DNA from: Pseudomonas abietaniphila
GTDB lineage: Bacteria; Pseudomonadota; Gammaproteobacteria; Pseudomonadales; Pseudomonadaceae
NCBI RefSeq assembly: GCF_900100795.1
Contig: NZ_FNCO01000013.1
Location: 62,001 to 126,000 of the forward strand
Length of the DNA stretch: 64,000 bases
Direction: 5' to 3'
Part shown: in pieces, positions 56,367-64,000 of the stretch
Layout: each line of letters begins with the position of its first letter
How positions within the stretch are numbered: position 1 is the first letter of the stretch
Notes under the pieces: generated by a model
What the model was told of the DNA's origin: nothing
The model's input: only the letters and a program-made list of their open reading frames with translations
The model's database searches: none
Program-made: the position numbers and the translations under genes

Positions 56367-56638
56367 GTTCGAAAACTCCCACTAATTATTTTTTTGCGCG
56401 GGTTAAACGATCTTTTATGTGTGTGTGTGTGCTGCTCGCCTCTGCCCCTAAATCCAGATGCGATTGAAGCGGGTCCTGCGGTGTAGCCTTTGATGCCTGG
56501 GGGACACTCACACGCGGGCAACCTTGCCAGCGCGAATTGCTCGAAACGGAAAATACCGGGTCGCAGCGGCCTTCGAGAAACAACGCCCCGACGGCAAAAA
56601 ACCGCTGATCGCTCAGCGGTTTTGCGACAGGTCAGCTG
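56367..56638. promoter_or_regulatory. kdgD-gudP intergenic region with TG tract
   Basis: Contains the kdgD terminator (56595-56625) and a (TG)7 simple repeat at 56418-56431. The remaining 170 bp upstream of gudP must supply its promoter if the terminator is efficient. Confidence 0.5.
56595..56625 (-). terminator. Rho-independent terminator after kdgD
   Basis: Minus-strand stem ACCGCTGA/TCAGCGGT with flanking A-U pairs, 4-nt loop and a U-tract, 14 nt past the kdgD stop. Confidence 0.9.
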
Positions 56639-57550
56639 TTATTGCTGGCCCTGCTTGTCCATCAGTGCAGCGAGCATTTCGAACTCTTCCTTGGTCAGGT
56701 CGGTCAGCGGAGCGCGGACCGGACCTGCGTCGTAACCGGCGATTTTCGCGCCCGCTTTGACGATGCTCACCGCGTAGCCGGATTTACGGTTACGGATGTC
56801 CAGGTAAGGCAGGAAGAAGTCATCGATCAGCTTGCCGACCGTGGCGTGGTCGTCTTTGGCGATCGCGTGGTAGAAGTCCATCGCCAGCTTCGGTACGAAG
56901 TTGAACACGGCCGAGGAGTAGACCGGCACGCCCAGCGCCTTGTAGGCAGCGGCGTAGACTTCAGCGGTCGGCAGACCACCCAGGTAGGAGAAACGGTCGC
57001 CCATGCGGCGGCGGATGGAAACCATCAGCTCGATGTCGCCCAGGCCGTCTTTGTAGCCGATCAGGTTCGGGCAACGCTCAGCCAGTTGCTCCAGCAGCGC
57101 AGGCGTCAGGCGGCAGACGTTACGGTTGTAGACGACAACGCCGATCTTGACCGACTTGCACACTTCTTCAACGTGACGGGCAACGCCGTCCTGGCTGGCT
57201 TCAGTCAGGTAGTGAGGCAGCAGCAGCAGGCCTTTGGCACCCAGACGCTCGGCTTCTTGAGCCATCGCGATGGCTTGACGGGTAGGACCACCCACGCCCG
57301 CCAGGATAGGCACCGACTTCTCGCAGGTGTCGACGGCAGTCTTGATGATTTCGGAGTATTCGTCGTTGGTCAGGGAGAAGAACTCACCTGTACCGCCTGC
57401 GGCGAACAGTGCAGAGGCGCCGTACGGGGCCAGCCACTCCAGACGTTTGATGTAACCCGCGCGGTGGAAATCGCCCTGGGCATTGAAGTCGGTAACCGGG
57501 AAGGACAGCAGACCGTGGGAAAGGATGGACTTCAGTTCTTGTGGATTCAT
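56639..57550 (-). CDS. kdgD: 5-dehydro-4-deoxyglucarate dehydratase
   Basis: A 303-aa DapA-superfamily TIM barrel that decarboxylates and dehydrates 5-keto-4-deoxyglucarate to 2-oxoglutarate semialdehyde. Schiff-base Lys is in NLIGYKDGLGD; the Tyr in VVYNRNVCRLTP is the proton relay; AAGGTGEFFSLTNDEY binds the substrate carboxylate. ATG 57550 gives the standard N-terminus MNPQELKSILSHGLLSFPV. It takes the product of GarD, so these genes form one pathway to the TCA cycle. Confidence 0.95.
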   Translation of the reverse strand: MNPQELKSILSHGLLSFPVTDFNAQGDFHRAGYIKRLEWLAPYGASALFAAGGTGEFFSLTNDEYSEIIKTAVDTCEKSVPILAGVGGPTRQAIAMAQEAERLGAKGLLLLPHYLTEASQDGVARHVEEVCKSVKIGVVVYNRNVCRLTPALLEQLAERCPNLIGYKDGLGDIELMVSIRRRMGDRFSYLGGLPTAEVYAAAYKALGVPVYSSAVFNFVPKLAMDFYHAIAKDDHATVGKLIDDFFLPYLDIRNRKSGYAVSIVKAGAKIAGYDAGPVRAPLTDLTKEEFEMLAALMDKQGQQ

Positions 57551-57616
57551 TATTCGAACACCCTGGGAAGCTAATTGTATGAATGGATCACCAGACCTGC
57601 GCTGATGTCGTAAGTC

Positions 57617-57626
57617 ATCGTACAAC
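57617..57626. promoter_or_regulatory. Candidate GntR-family operator upstream of kdgD
   Basis: ATCGTACAAC, the complement of GTTGTACGAT, which also occurs upstream of the regulator gene at 58700-58709. The match extends to GTTGTACGATNACNT in both. A related TTGTATGA lies nearer the kdgD start. Confidence 0.5.
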
Positions 57627-57723
57627 TAGCAATGAGATCACTCAATAGGGGTGTGGAATTATTTCTTGGGCGAGGGATGAGTGGTGATTCTGAGAACGCC
57701 AGGATGTGACGACAGGTCCAGAC

Positions 57724-57854
57724 TGTAGGAGCGCGCTTGCCCGCGATCTGCTGCGCAGCGGCAGTGGAATCAGGCGACGCGGCGTTTCAGATAGATCGGG
57801 CGTGCCGGGTCTGCTACCGCTACGCGGCAGATCGCGGGCAAGCGCGCTCCCACA
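57724..57854. repeat. REPIN, GCGCGCTTGCCCGCGATC type
   Basis: Inverted pair (TGTAGGAGCGCGCTTGCCCG ... CGGGCAAGCGCGCTCCCACA) between the GntR gene and kdgD. Confidence 0.9.
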
Positions 57855-57899
57855 GACAGCCTAAGAGCACGCGAACGCGAAAGATCAGGTCATACGACC

Positions 57900-58658
57900 T
57901 CAAGCCCGCTGCGACTCTGCCTCTTCATGGGCATGACGCAGGCGTTCGCGGCTGTTGGTCAGGTGCAGGCGCATGGCGGCGCGTGCAGCATCGGAATCCT
58001 GACGGGCGATGGCGTCGTAGATTTCTTCGTGCTCGCGGCTCAGACGGCTCATGTAATGCTGATGATCATCGTGCGCCAATCGAGCGGAATTCAACCGGGT
58101 GCGGGGAATGATGCTGGTGCCCAGGTGATTCATGATGTCGGTGAAATAGCGGTTGCCGGTGGACAGCGCAATTGCCATGTGGAACTGGAAGTCCGCGCCG
58201 ACCGCATCGCTGGCATGGGCGGCGCTTTCATTCAGTGCATCGAGCGCCGCACGCATGTCGGCCAGTTGCTCAGCGGACCTGCGCTGAGCAGCCAGGCCGG
58301 CAGACTCGACCTCAAGGCTGATGCGCAACTCCAGAATCGCCAGCACGTCACGCAGGGTGACGATCGTCGCGGGATCGATGCGGAAGCCGCTCGGGCTCGG
58401 GGTGTCCAGCACGAAGGTGCCGATGCCGTGACGGGTTTCAACCAGACCGGAAGCCTGAAGGCGTGAAATGGCTTCGCGCACGACGGTGCGGCTGACGCCC
58501 TGCTCTTCCATGATCGCGGATTCGGTGGGCAATTTATCGCCGCGCTTCAGCGTTCCGCTGCGAATACGCTCGGAGAGTTCGGTGACGAGTTCCTGCGCGA
58601 GGCTGCGGTGCTTTCTGCGTGCGCGAGGCGGAGCACTCTGATTTTCCATATCCAACAT
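57900..58658 (-). CDS. FadR-type GntR regulator, probable hexarate-gene regulator
   Basis: A 252-aa regulator with a GntR winged helix (ELSERIRSGTLKRGDKLPTE; SRTVVREAISRLQASGLV) and a C-terminal FCD domain (DFQFHMAIALSTGNRYF), whose His/Asp residues bind a metal and organic-acid ligand. Just upstream of kdgD on the same strand, with a shared motif upstream of both, so it probably represses or autoregulates the galactarate/glucarate genes. An in-frame ATG at 58649 is an alternative start. Confidence 0.88.
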   Translation of the reverse strand: MLDMENQSAPPRARRKHRSLAQELVTELSERIRSGTLKRGDKLPTESAIMEEQGVSRTVVREAISRLQASGLVETRHGIGTFVLDTPSPSGFRIDPATIVTLRDVLAILELRISLEVESAGLAAQRRSAEQLADMRAALDALNESAAHASDAVGADFQFHMAIALSTGNRYFTDIMNHLGTSIIPRTRLNSARLAHDDHQHYMSRLSREHEEIYDAIARQDSDAARAAMRLHLTNSRERLRHAHEEAESQRA

Positions 58659-58699
58659 GCATCTCTAAATACGCTGAGGCGCTAATAATAGCTCACCGG

Positions 58700-58709
58700 G
58701 TTGTACGAT
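58700..58709. promoter_or_regulatory. Candidate autoregulatory site of the GntR gene
   Basis: GTTGTACGAT, 42 nt upstream of the regulator start; same decamer as at 57617-57626. Confidence 0.45.
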
Positions 58710-58779
58710 CACATCACAAACCCGGCGAGTATGTAGGTTTTTGCGGCACTTTGGCGCCGCTGGCATCAAATGGATGCGA

Positions 58780-60516
58780 TTACACCACCGCTTCCGGATG
58801 AGGCTGTTCCTGAAGCTGGCCGCCTTCTATACGCAGATGGCGACGATGGAAGCGCTTGAGGCTGCTGCGGTGGCCGATGCTGAGCAGGGTCACGCCTGGC
58901 AGCTCGTCAAGCAGGGCCTGATACAGCGCCGCTTCATCTTCTTCGTCCATGGCTGAGGTGGCTTCATCGAGGTAGAGCCAGTCCGGCGCATACAGCAACG
59001 CTCGGGCGAAGGCCACCCGCTGCTGCTCGCCGGGCGAGAGCATGCGTTGCCAGTGATTGCTTTCGTCCAGGCGCGGCACCAGGTGACTCAGGCGGCAGGT
59101 TTCCAGGACTTGAGCGAACCGCTCCTGCGGATACACCTCAGGCGCCTGTGGATAACTGAGTGCTTCGCGCAGCGTGCCAATGGGCAGGTAGGGTTTCTGC
59201 GGCAAGAAGAACGCACGCTTGGCCGGCAGCCGAACCGCGCCGTGCCCCTCGTTCCACAAGCCGCCCATCGCCCGCAGCAACGTGCTTTTGCCGCTGCCGG
59301 AACGACCGCTGAGCATGACTTTGTCGCCCGCCGCGATGTCGACATTGGCGTTGTTCAGCAATTGACGCCCGCCCACCAGCGACAGCCCCAGACCTTGCAG
59401 GTGAAGCGCATTGCTTTCGTGGGTGACATTGATGGCTGGGACGCGCGCTTCGTTTTCGTCCATGGCCTGACGGAAACTCAGCAGACGATCACAGGTGGCG
59501 CGCCACGACGCCAACTGGGTGTACGCGTCGATGAACCAGCTGAAGTTCTCCTGCACATTCCCAAATGCCGAGTTGATCTGCATCAGCCCGCCCAGCTCGA
59601 TCTTGCCCGCAAAGTAGCGAGGCGCGGCCACCACGAAGGCAAACACGATCGCGATCTGCGAGTAGCCCGCAGTGAAGAACGTCAGGCGCTTTTGCACCTT
59701 CATGATGGTCCAGAAGTTACTCCAGACCATGCCAAAACGTGCACTCAGGCGCTGGTTTTCGTTCGCCTCGCCCTCGGACAAGGCAATGCTTTCCGCGTTC
59801 TCACGCACCCGCACCAGCGCAAAACGCATGTCCGCTTCATAGCGCTGTTGCTGGTTGCTCAGCACGATCAGGCGTTTACCGATCAGATGGGTAAGCCAGC
59901 TACCGACCGCCGCGTAAAGCAGCGCGGCCCAAAACATATAGCCTGGAATGGTGATCCCGAACAGCTCAATGCTGCCGGACACGCCCCACAGAATCACCGA
60001 GAACGACACCAGGCTGACGACCGTGCGCAGCAAACCGAGGCTCAGGCTCAACGTGTCGGAGGTGAAGTTGTTGAGGTCTTCGGACAAGCGTTGGTCAGGG
60101 TTATCGGTGTAGCCGCCCTGCTCCAGCCGGTAGTAGTTCTTGTGCGCAAGCCACTTGGTGAAATGCTTTTCGGTGAGCCAGCGACGCCAGCGAATGGTCA
60201 GCATCTGCGTGAGGTACAGCCGGTACACCGCGCCCAGAATGGCGATGGTGGCGATACCGCAGAAGTACAGGATCAGGTGAGTGAACGCGCCCAGGTCTTT
60301 ATTCTGCAGGGCGTTGTAGAAATCCCGGTACCAACTGTTGACCAGTACCGAAATGAATACGCTGAACAGCGACAGTGCAATCACGGCGATGAGCAGAACC
60401 CAGGCCATGCCTTTTTCTTCACTGCGCCAGTACGGCGTGACCAGTTTCCAGACCCGGGAAAAGAAGCTCCCGTTCACAGCGTCATTGACCCTGGATTCAT
60501 CAATATCAACATTCAT
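58780..60516 (-). CDS. ABC transporter, SbmA/BacA-like membrane domain fused to ATPase (YddA type)
   Basis: A 578-aa half-transporter. The N-terminal six-helix domain is of the SbmA/BacA type (VFISVLVNSWYRDFYNALQN; WRRWLTEKHFTKWLAHKNYY), fused to an ATPase with Walker A GRSGSGKSTLLRAMGG, signature MLSPGEQQRVAFARAL and Walker B WLYLDEATSAMDEED. Proteins of this design (E. coli YddA, eukaryotic ABCD-like) may move peptides, long acyl compounds or vitamin B12 (Rv1819c type). The ATG at 60516 is preferred over a GTG 57 nt upstream. It follows roxR by 98 bp. Confidence 0.9.
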   Translation of the reverse strand: MNVDIDESRVNDAVNGSFFSRVWKLVTPYWRSEEKGMAWVLLIAVIALSLFSVFISVLVNSWYRDFYNALQNKDLGAFTHLILYFCGIATIAILGAVYRLYLTQMLTIRWRRWLTEKHFTKWLAHKNYYRLEQGGYTDNPDQRLSEDLNNFTSDTLSLSLGLLRTVVSLVSFSVILWGVSGSIELFGITIPGYMFWAALLYAAVGSWLTHLIGKRLIVLSNQQQRYEADMRFALVRVRENAESIALSEGEANENQRLSARFGMVWSNFWTIMKVQKRLTFFTAGYSQIAIVFAFVVAAPRYFAGKIELGGLMQINSAFGNVQENFSWFIDAYTQLASWRATCDRLLSFRQAMDENEARVPAINVTHESNALHLQGLGLSLVGGRQLLNNANVDIAAGDKVMLSGRSGSGKSTLLRAMGGLWNEGHGAVRLPAKRAFFLPQKPYLPIGTLREALSYPQAPEVYPQERFAQVLETCRLSHLVPRLDESNHWQRMLSPGEQQRVAFARALLYAPDWLYLDEATSAMDEEDEAALYQALLDELPGVTLLSIGHRSSLKRFHRRHLRIEGGQLQEQPHPEAVV

Positions 60517-60614
60517 GGTGATGGCTCGGCGGCAGGCATTTAAGGGCGTTGGCACCAATGTGCCAGACGCCACACACGGTCTTCCATGAAGAAATCTTTA
60601 CCTGGCGTCCTTGC

Positions 60615-61175
60615 TCAACGGCGGACCGGTCGCTTCTGTAACTTGCGTTGAAGCGTTCTGCGATGCATCCCCAGGGCCCGTGCTGTCGCGGAAATGTTGC
60701 CCTCGTGCTCGGTCAGCACGCGCTGAATGTGTTCCCACTGCAGACGGTCCACCGACATCGGATTTTCCGGCACCAGGGTGTCCAGATCGGCGTGTTCGGA
60801 CAGCAGCGCTGCCAGCACATCGTCGGCGTCGGCCGGTTTGCACAGGTAATTGCAAGCGCCGCGCTTGATCGCCTCGACCGCGGTGGCGATGCTCGAATAA
60901 CCGGTCAGTATCAGGACCCGCATTTCCGGGTCCAGTTCCAGCAGCTTGGGCAACAGCACCAGCCCCGAGTCGCCTTCCATCTTCAGGTCGACAGTGGCGT
61001 AGTCCGGAATGTCCTGCTGGGCCAGCGTCAGGCCTTCTTCGGCTGAACTGGCCGTGCTGACGCGGAAGCCACGGCGGGCCATCGCGCGCGCCATCACGCG
61101 GGTAAAGGTGGCGTCGTCGTCCACCAGCAACAGGTGCGGCAGTTCTTCACCTTCGACCTGGATTTCATCAGTCAT
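60615..61175 (-). CDS. roxR: Redox response regulator RoxR (RegA/PrrA family)
   Basis: A 186-aa two-domain regulator: receiver with acid pair LLLVDDDATFTRVMARA, phospho-Asp in YATVDLKMEGDSGLVL, Lys in NYLCKPADADDV; then a short linker and a Fis-type helix-turn-helix (EGNISATARALGMHRRTLQR). This is RoxR/RegA architecture. In Pseudomonas it controls cyanide-insensitive oxidase and other respiratory genes. Its ATG overlaps the roxS stop (ATGA). Confidence 0.96.
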   Translation of the reverse strand: MTDEIQVEGEELPHLLLVDDDATFTRVMARAMARRGFRVSTASSAEEGLTLAQQDIPDYATVDLKMEGDSGLVLLPKLLELDPEMRVLILTGYSSIATAVEAIKRGACNYLCKPADADDVLAALLSEHADLDTLVPENPMSVDRLQWEHIQRVLTEHEGNISATARALGMHRRTLQRKLQKRPVRR

Positions 61176-62431
61176 GCTTCATCTCCTGTTGCGTTCCGGG
61201 GCAGGCGCAGCTCGGTGAGCGTGCCGCCTTCCTCGTGAGGATAGAGTTTCACCGAGCCACCCGCGCGGGTCACGCTGGCCTTGCTCAAAAAAAGACCGAG
61301 ACCGAAGCCTTTGCCCTTGGTGGTAAAAAACGGTTTGCCGATCTGCTCGGCCACGGCCAGTGGCACACCTGCGCCGTGGTCGCGAATCGTGATGCTGATC
61401 TCTAATGCGCTCCAGTCCAGGTTCACTTCCAGACCTTCGGCACACGCGTCGGCGGCGTTATTCAGCAAGTTCAGCAGGGCCTGCGTCAGATCGGGGGGCG
61501 GCGCGATCATGGGTACATCGCCCTGCCCCAGACGCTGAAAACGATAGCTGGCTTCCGGGCGCATCAGGTGCCAACGGTTGAGCGCCTGATCGAGCCAATG
61601 CGTGACGGTTTGTTCCTGCACGGCCAACCGGCGATTGGCCTCGGCCGCGCGTACCAGCTGTTGCAGGGTTTCCTTGCACAGCTTGACCTGATCCTGCAGC
61701 ACCGACAGGTCTTCCTGCAACGCAGGGTCCTTGTGATCCTGCTGCATCTCTTTGAGCAGCACGCTCATGGTTGCCAGCGGCGTACCCAGCTCATGCGCGG
61801 CGCCGGCCGCTTCAGTGGCCACGGCCAACAGTTGCTGATCGCGGGCGCCCTCTTCCCGGCGCAACGCGCGCATCTGCTCCTGACGGCGTAATTCTTCAGC
61901 CATCCGTGCGGCGAAGAAGGTAATGACGCCGGCAGCCAATGCGAAGCTCAGCCACATGCCGTAGATCTGCATCTTCTCGCGGGCGATGGCGAAGGCTTCG
62001 ACCGGGTAGAAATTAGCCAGCATCAAGGTGTACAGCGCCAGCGCGATCCCGGACAGGATCAGCGAGTAGCGCCACGGCAGTGTCACGGCTGCGATGGTCA
62101 ACGGCACCAGATAATAGGAAACGAACGGGTTGGTCGAGCCACCGGAGAAATACAGCAGCGCGCTGTGGATAAACAGGTCGAACGCCAGCTGCACGGCGTA
62201 TTCAAGCTCGGTCACCGGCCAGGACGTGCGCAGACGGATCGCCGTCAGCAGACAGACGATGGCGGAAAAGCCAAGCGTGATGTCCAGTTGCAACCACGGC
62301 AGGTGCAACAGATCGAACAGGTAGGCGAACCCGACCGAACCGGCTTGGGCTGCCAGCACCAGAATGCGGATAAAGGTCAGTCGCCACAGGTTCTGGCGAG
62401 TGGCAGAAAGCAATTGTACGGGGGCGAGCAT
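61172..62431 (-). CDS. roxS: Redox sensor kinase RoxS (RegB/PrrB family)
   Basis: A 419-aa kinase with six membrane helices and the RegB quinone-binding heptad GGSTNPF. The phosphorylated His lies in AGAAHELGTPLATMSVLL. A Cys in QVKLCKETLQQL sits about 50 residues later, where RegB has its redox Cys (alignment by eye). N-box LLNLLNNAADAC and G-box KGKGFGLGLFLSKASV follow. ATG 62431 has AGGAG at 5 nt. Coupled to roxR by a 4-nt overlap. Confidence 0.95.
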   Translation of the reverse strand: MLAPVQLLSATRQNLWRLTFIRILVLAAQAGSVGFAYLFDLLHLPWLQLDITLGFSAIVCLLTAIRLRTSWPVTELEYAVQLAFDLFIHSALLYFSGGSTNPFVSYYLVPLTIAAVTLPWRYSLILSGIALALYTLMLANFYPVEAFAIAREKMQIYGMWLSFALAAGVITFFAARMAEELRRQEQMRALRREEGARDQQLLAVATEAAGAAHELGTPLATMSVLLKEMQQDHKDPALQEDLSVLQDQVKLCKETLQQLVRAAEANRRLAVQEQTVTHWLDQALNRWHLMRPEASYRFQRLGQGDVPMIAPPPDLTQALLNLLNNAADACAEGLEVNLDWSALEISITIRDHGAGVPLAVAEQIGKPFFTTKGKGFGLGLFLSKASVTRAGGSVKLYPHEEGGTLTELRLPRNATGDEA

Positions 62432-63555
62432 GAGCTCTCCTGATGAACGCTCCAGGCGAATCGGAGCGAGTATAACCAATGCGACAGCGCTTTCCTTCGA
62501 AGTGCGTCAAAGCGCCACAGTTATGGGCGAAACTCCGCGTGCAGCTACCCCCTGTGTACAAGCCGGCTGGCTGGCGAGCGCGGCGGGTCGGTGATGACGG
62601 TGGTGAATGGCAGCCCGCATTCGCGGCCCTCGTAACCTCGGACGGCTTCCTACAGGTCCTGCATTGCAACCAAGCTCTGTGGCATGCTCCAACACAGCTA
62701 AGAGTCTCCCGCCGAGATCGGGCAGGCCAAGGTGTGATGACCGCCGCAAGACCTGTAGGAGCTGCTGGAGGTTACGACAGTGGCGAATGCGGTGGGACAG
62801 GTACATCGGCGGTGACCGACACGCCGCATTCGCTCACGCCCAGATCGGGCAGACCAAGGTGTCACGACCGCCGCAAGACCTGTAGGAGCTGCTGGAGGTT
62901 ACGACAGTGGCGAATGCGGTGGGACAGGTACATCATCGGCGACCGACACGCCGCGTTCGCTGCCCTCGTAACCTCGGACGTCTCCTACAGGGTTCGCGTT
63001 GATGCTCAATGTGTGTCCAGGCACCAGACCGTAGGAGCCAGCTTGCTCGCGAATGCGGCGGGTCAGCCGCAGTTGATGCTGAATGACACACCGCATTCGC
63101 TGCCCTCGTAACCTCGGACGTCTCCTACAGGGTTCGCGTTGATGCTCAATGTGTGTCCAGGCACCAGACCGTAGGAGCCGGCTTGCTGGCGAATGCGGTG
63201 GGTCAGCAGCATCAACTGCGACTGACAAACCGCGTTCGCTGCCCTCGTAACCTCGGACTGCTTGTACAGGGAGCGCGGCGTTCCGAAGACTTGGGGACTA
63301 CGCTGACACTGTAGGAGCGCGCTTGCCCGCGATTGCGGTATGTCAGTCGACGGCAATGCTGAATGACAAACCGCGTTCGCGGCCCTCGTAACCTCGGACG
63401 GCTCCTACAGGTACTGGATACGCCCGAGAACCTGCGGCAGCCATCGAACTGTGGGGCCGGCCCGGAACAAGATCCCCGGATGACAGTCTCATGGGCATCC
63501 GTTTGACGCGCGACAGTCAATACGCCGCAAACGGTTCGCCAAACAAGGAGTTTCT
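62432..63555. repeat. 1.1-kb tandem-repeat cluster between roxS and SIMPL gene
   Basis: No gene is seen. Two tandem families occur: a 127-bp unit (62715-62841 and 62842-about 62968) and a 140-bp unit (about 62961-63100 and 63101-63240). Both carry GCGAATGCGG and its inverse, and CCCTCGTAACCTCGGAC recurs at about 62630, 62965, 63105, 63242 and 63385. TGTAGGAG/CTCCTACA REP ends are scattered, including a GCGCGCTTGCCCGCGAT copy at about 63311. It looks like a local REP-cluster expansion. The last 60 bp hold the SIMPL gene promoter. Confidence 0.75.
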
Positions 63556-64000
63556 ATGTTCAGCCTTCGCCCCACCGCGACACTTTTCGCTCTCGGCGCT
63601 GCCGCTCTGGCCAGCGCGCCCGTCATGGCCGATGACGTTCATTACAACCAGGTTTCAGTTCGCGCCGAGGTCAATCAGGAAGTCCAGCGCGACCTGATGA
63701 CGGTCACCGTGTACACCGAATCGCAGAACGCCGACCCCGCCAAACTGGCAGCGGGTATCACAGAGACGCTGAACAAGGCGCTGGGTGAGGCGCGCAAGGT
63801 CAAGGAAGTGACCATTCGCCAAGGCAGTCGTAACAGCTACCCGATCTATGACGACAAGGGTCAGAAGATCACCGGCTGGCGCGAACGTGCCGAGCTGCGA
63901 CTGGAAAGCCCTGATTTCGCCGCACTGTCTAAACTGACCGGCGAACTGCTGGCCAGCGATATGAAAATGGCTGGCATGGACTTCTCCATTTCCAACCCGG
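63556..64000 (+). CDS. SIMPL-domain (DUF541) periplasmic protein, 3' end outside window
   Basis: 148 codons are visible, with no stop before the edge. It has a Sec signal peptide (MFSLRPTATLFALGAAALASA...VMA) and the start of a SIMPL domain (HYNQVSVRAEVNQEVQRDLM; RAELRLESPDFAALSKLTGE), the family of E. coli YggE and BP26. Function is poorly defined; YggE lowers oxidative damage. ATG 63556 follows AAGGAG at 5 nt. The pairing with roxSR resembles the P. aeruginosa PA4492-PA4494 region. Confidence 0.9.
   Translation, partial: MFSLRPTATLFALGAAALASAPVMADDVHYNQVSVRAEVNQEVQRDLMTVTVYTESQNADPAKLAAGITETLNKALGEARKVKEVTIRQGSRNSYPIYDDKGQKITGWRERAELRLESPDFAALSKLTGELLASDMKMAGMDFSISNP

Larger units (their letters stand above)
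57551..57899. other. kdgD upstream region and REPIN
   Basis: 349 bp holding the kdgD promoter area, a candidate GntR site (57617-57626) and a REPIN (57724-57854). No gene. Confidence 0.65.

Noticed and set aside
62715..63240. CRISPR array
   Set aside because: Units are 127 and 140 bp with near-identical whole units, not short repeats with unique spacers; no cas genes.

Overview
The window reads as a chromosomal segment of a Pseudomonas, most like the P. fluorescens/P. syringae lineage. The evidence is the gene order mreBCD-maf-rng-yhdP-nitrilase-tldD with divergent gatCAB, the adjacent pmbA and yjgA, the fruBKA operon divergent from fruR, RoxSR next to a SIMPL-domain protein, a sodA-ZIP pair under a Fur box, high GC, and many Pseudomonas-type REP/REPIN palindromes. 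No rRNA, tRNA, CRISPR array or transposase was recognised.

Layout. 1-5.9 kb: a chaperone-usher fimbrial cluster on the minus strand (fimA-like subunit, chaperone, usher, second chaperone, tip adhesin cut by the window edge). A strong terminator overlaps the first chaperone's stop codon. 5.9-7.3 kb: a repeat-rich gap with a composite inverted repeat around a REPIN, then a very short fimbrial-subunit-like gene. 7.5-13.9 kb: an RND efflux adaptor and pump followed by a CopRS/CusRS-type two-component pair. 14.2-20.9 kb: yjdM-like gene, ZIP transporter, sodA, pmbA, yjgA (darP), tldD and a nitrilase. 20.9-33.5 kb: yhdP, rng, maf, mreD, mreC, mreB (minus strand), then gatCAB (plus strand). mreC appears to start with ATT.

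33.7-38 kb: a short RlpA-like lipoprotein, a CaCA exchanger, an AEC permease and a Tat-exported PhoD-type phosphatase. 38.2-45.8 kb: the fructose PTS operon fruBKA with divergent fruR and a candidate Cra/FruR operator, then a tatD-type nuclease. 46-48 kb: an orphan type VI secretion effector/immunity pair resembling Agrobacterium Tde1-Tdi1 (glycine-zipper N-terminus, Ntox15-type HxxD toxin domain, GAD-like/DUF1851 immunity protein), with a more AT-rich toxin and immunity half. 48.1-53.2 kb: a small iron-permease-family protein, an overlapping DUF3182/alpha-beta hydrolase pair, a zinc alcohol dehydrogenase and a ketopantoate-reductase-like enzyme. 53.4-58.7 kb: a hexarate (galactarate/glucarate) module: garD, an MFS transporter, kdgD and a FadR-type GntR regulator, with a shared motif in both upstream regions. 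58.8-62.4 kb: an SbmA/YddA-type ABC protein and RoxSR. 62.4-63.5 kb: a tandem-repeat cluster, then a SIMPL-domain protein cut by the window edge.

Most of the window is conserved core with well-understood neighbours. The accessory parts worth attention are the fimbrial cluster, the 5.9-7.3 kb and 62.4-63.5 kb repeat regions and the 46-48 kb effector/immunity module. Long antisense reading frames lie opposite most genes, as expected at this GC, and are not annotated.
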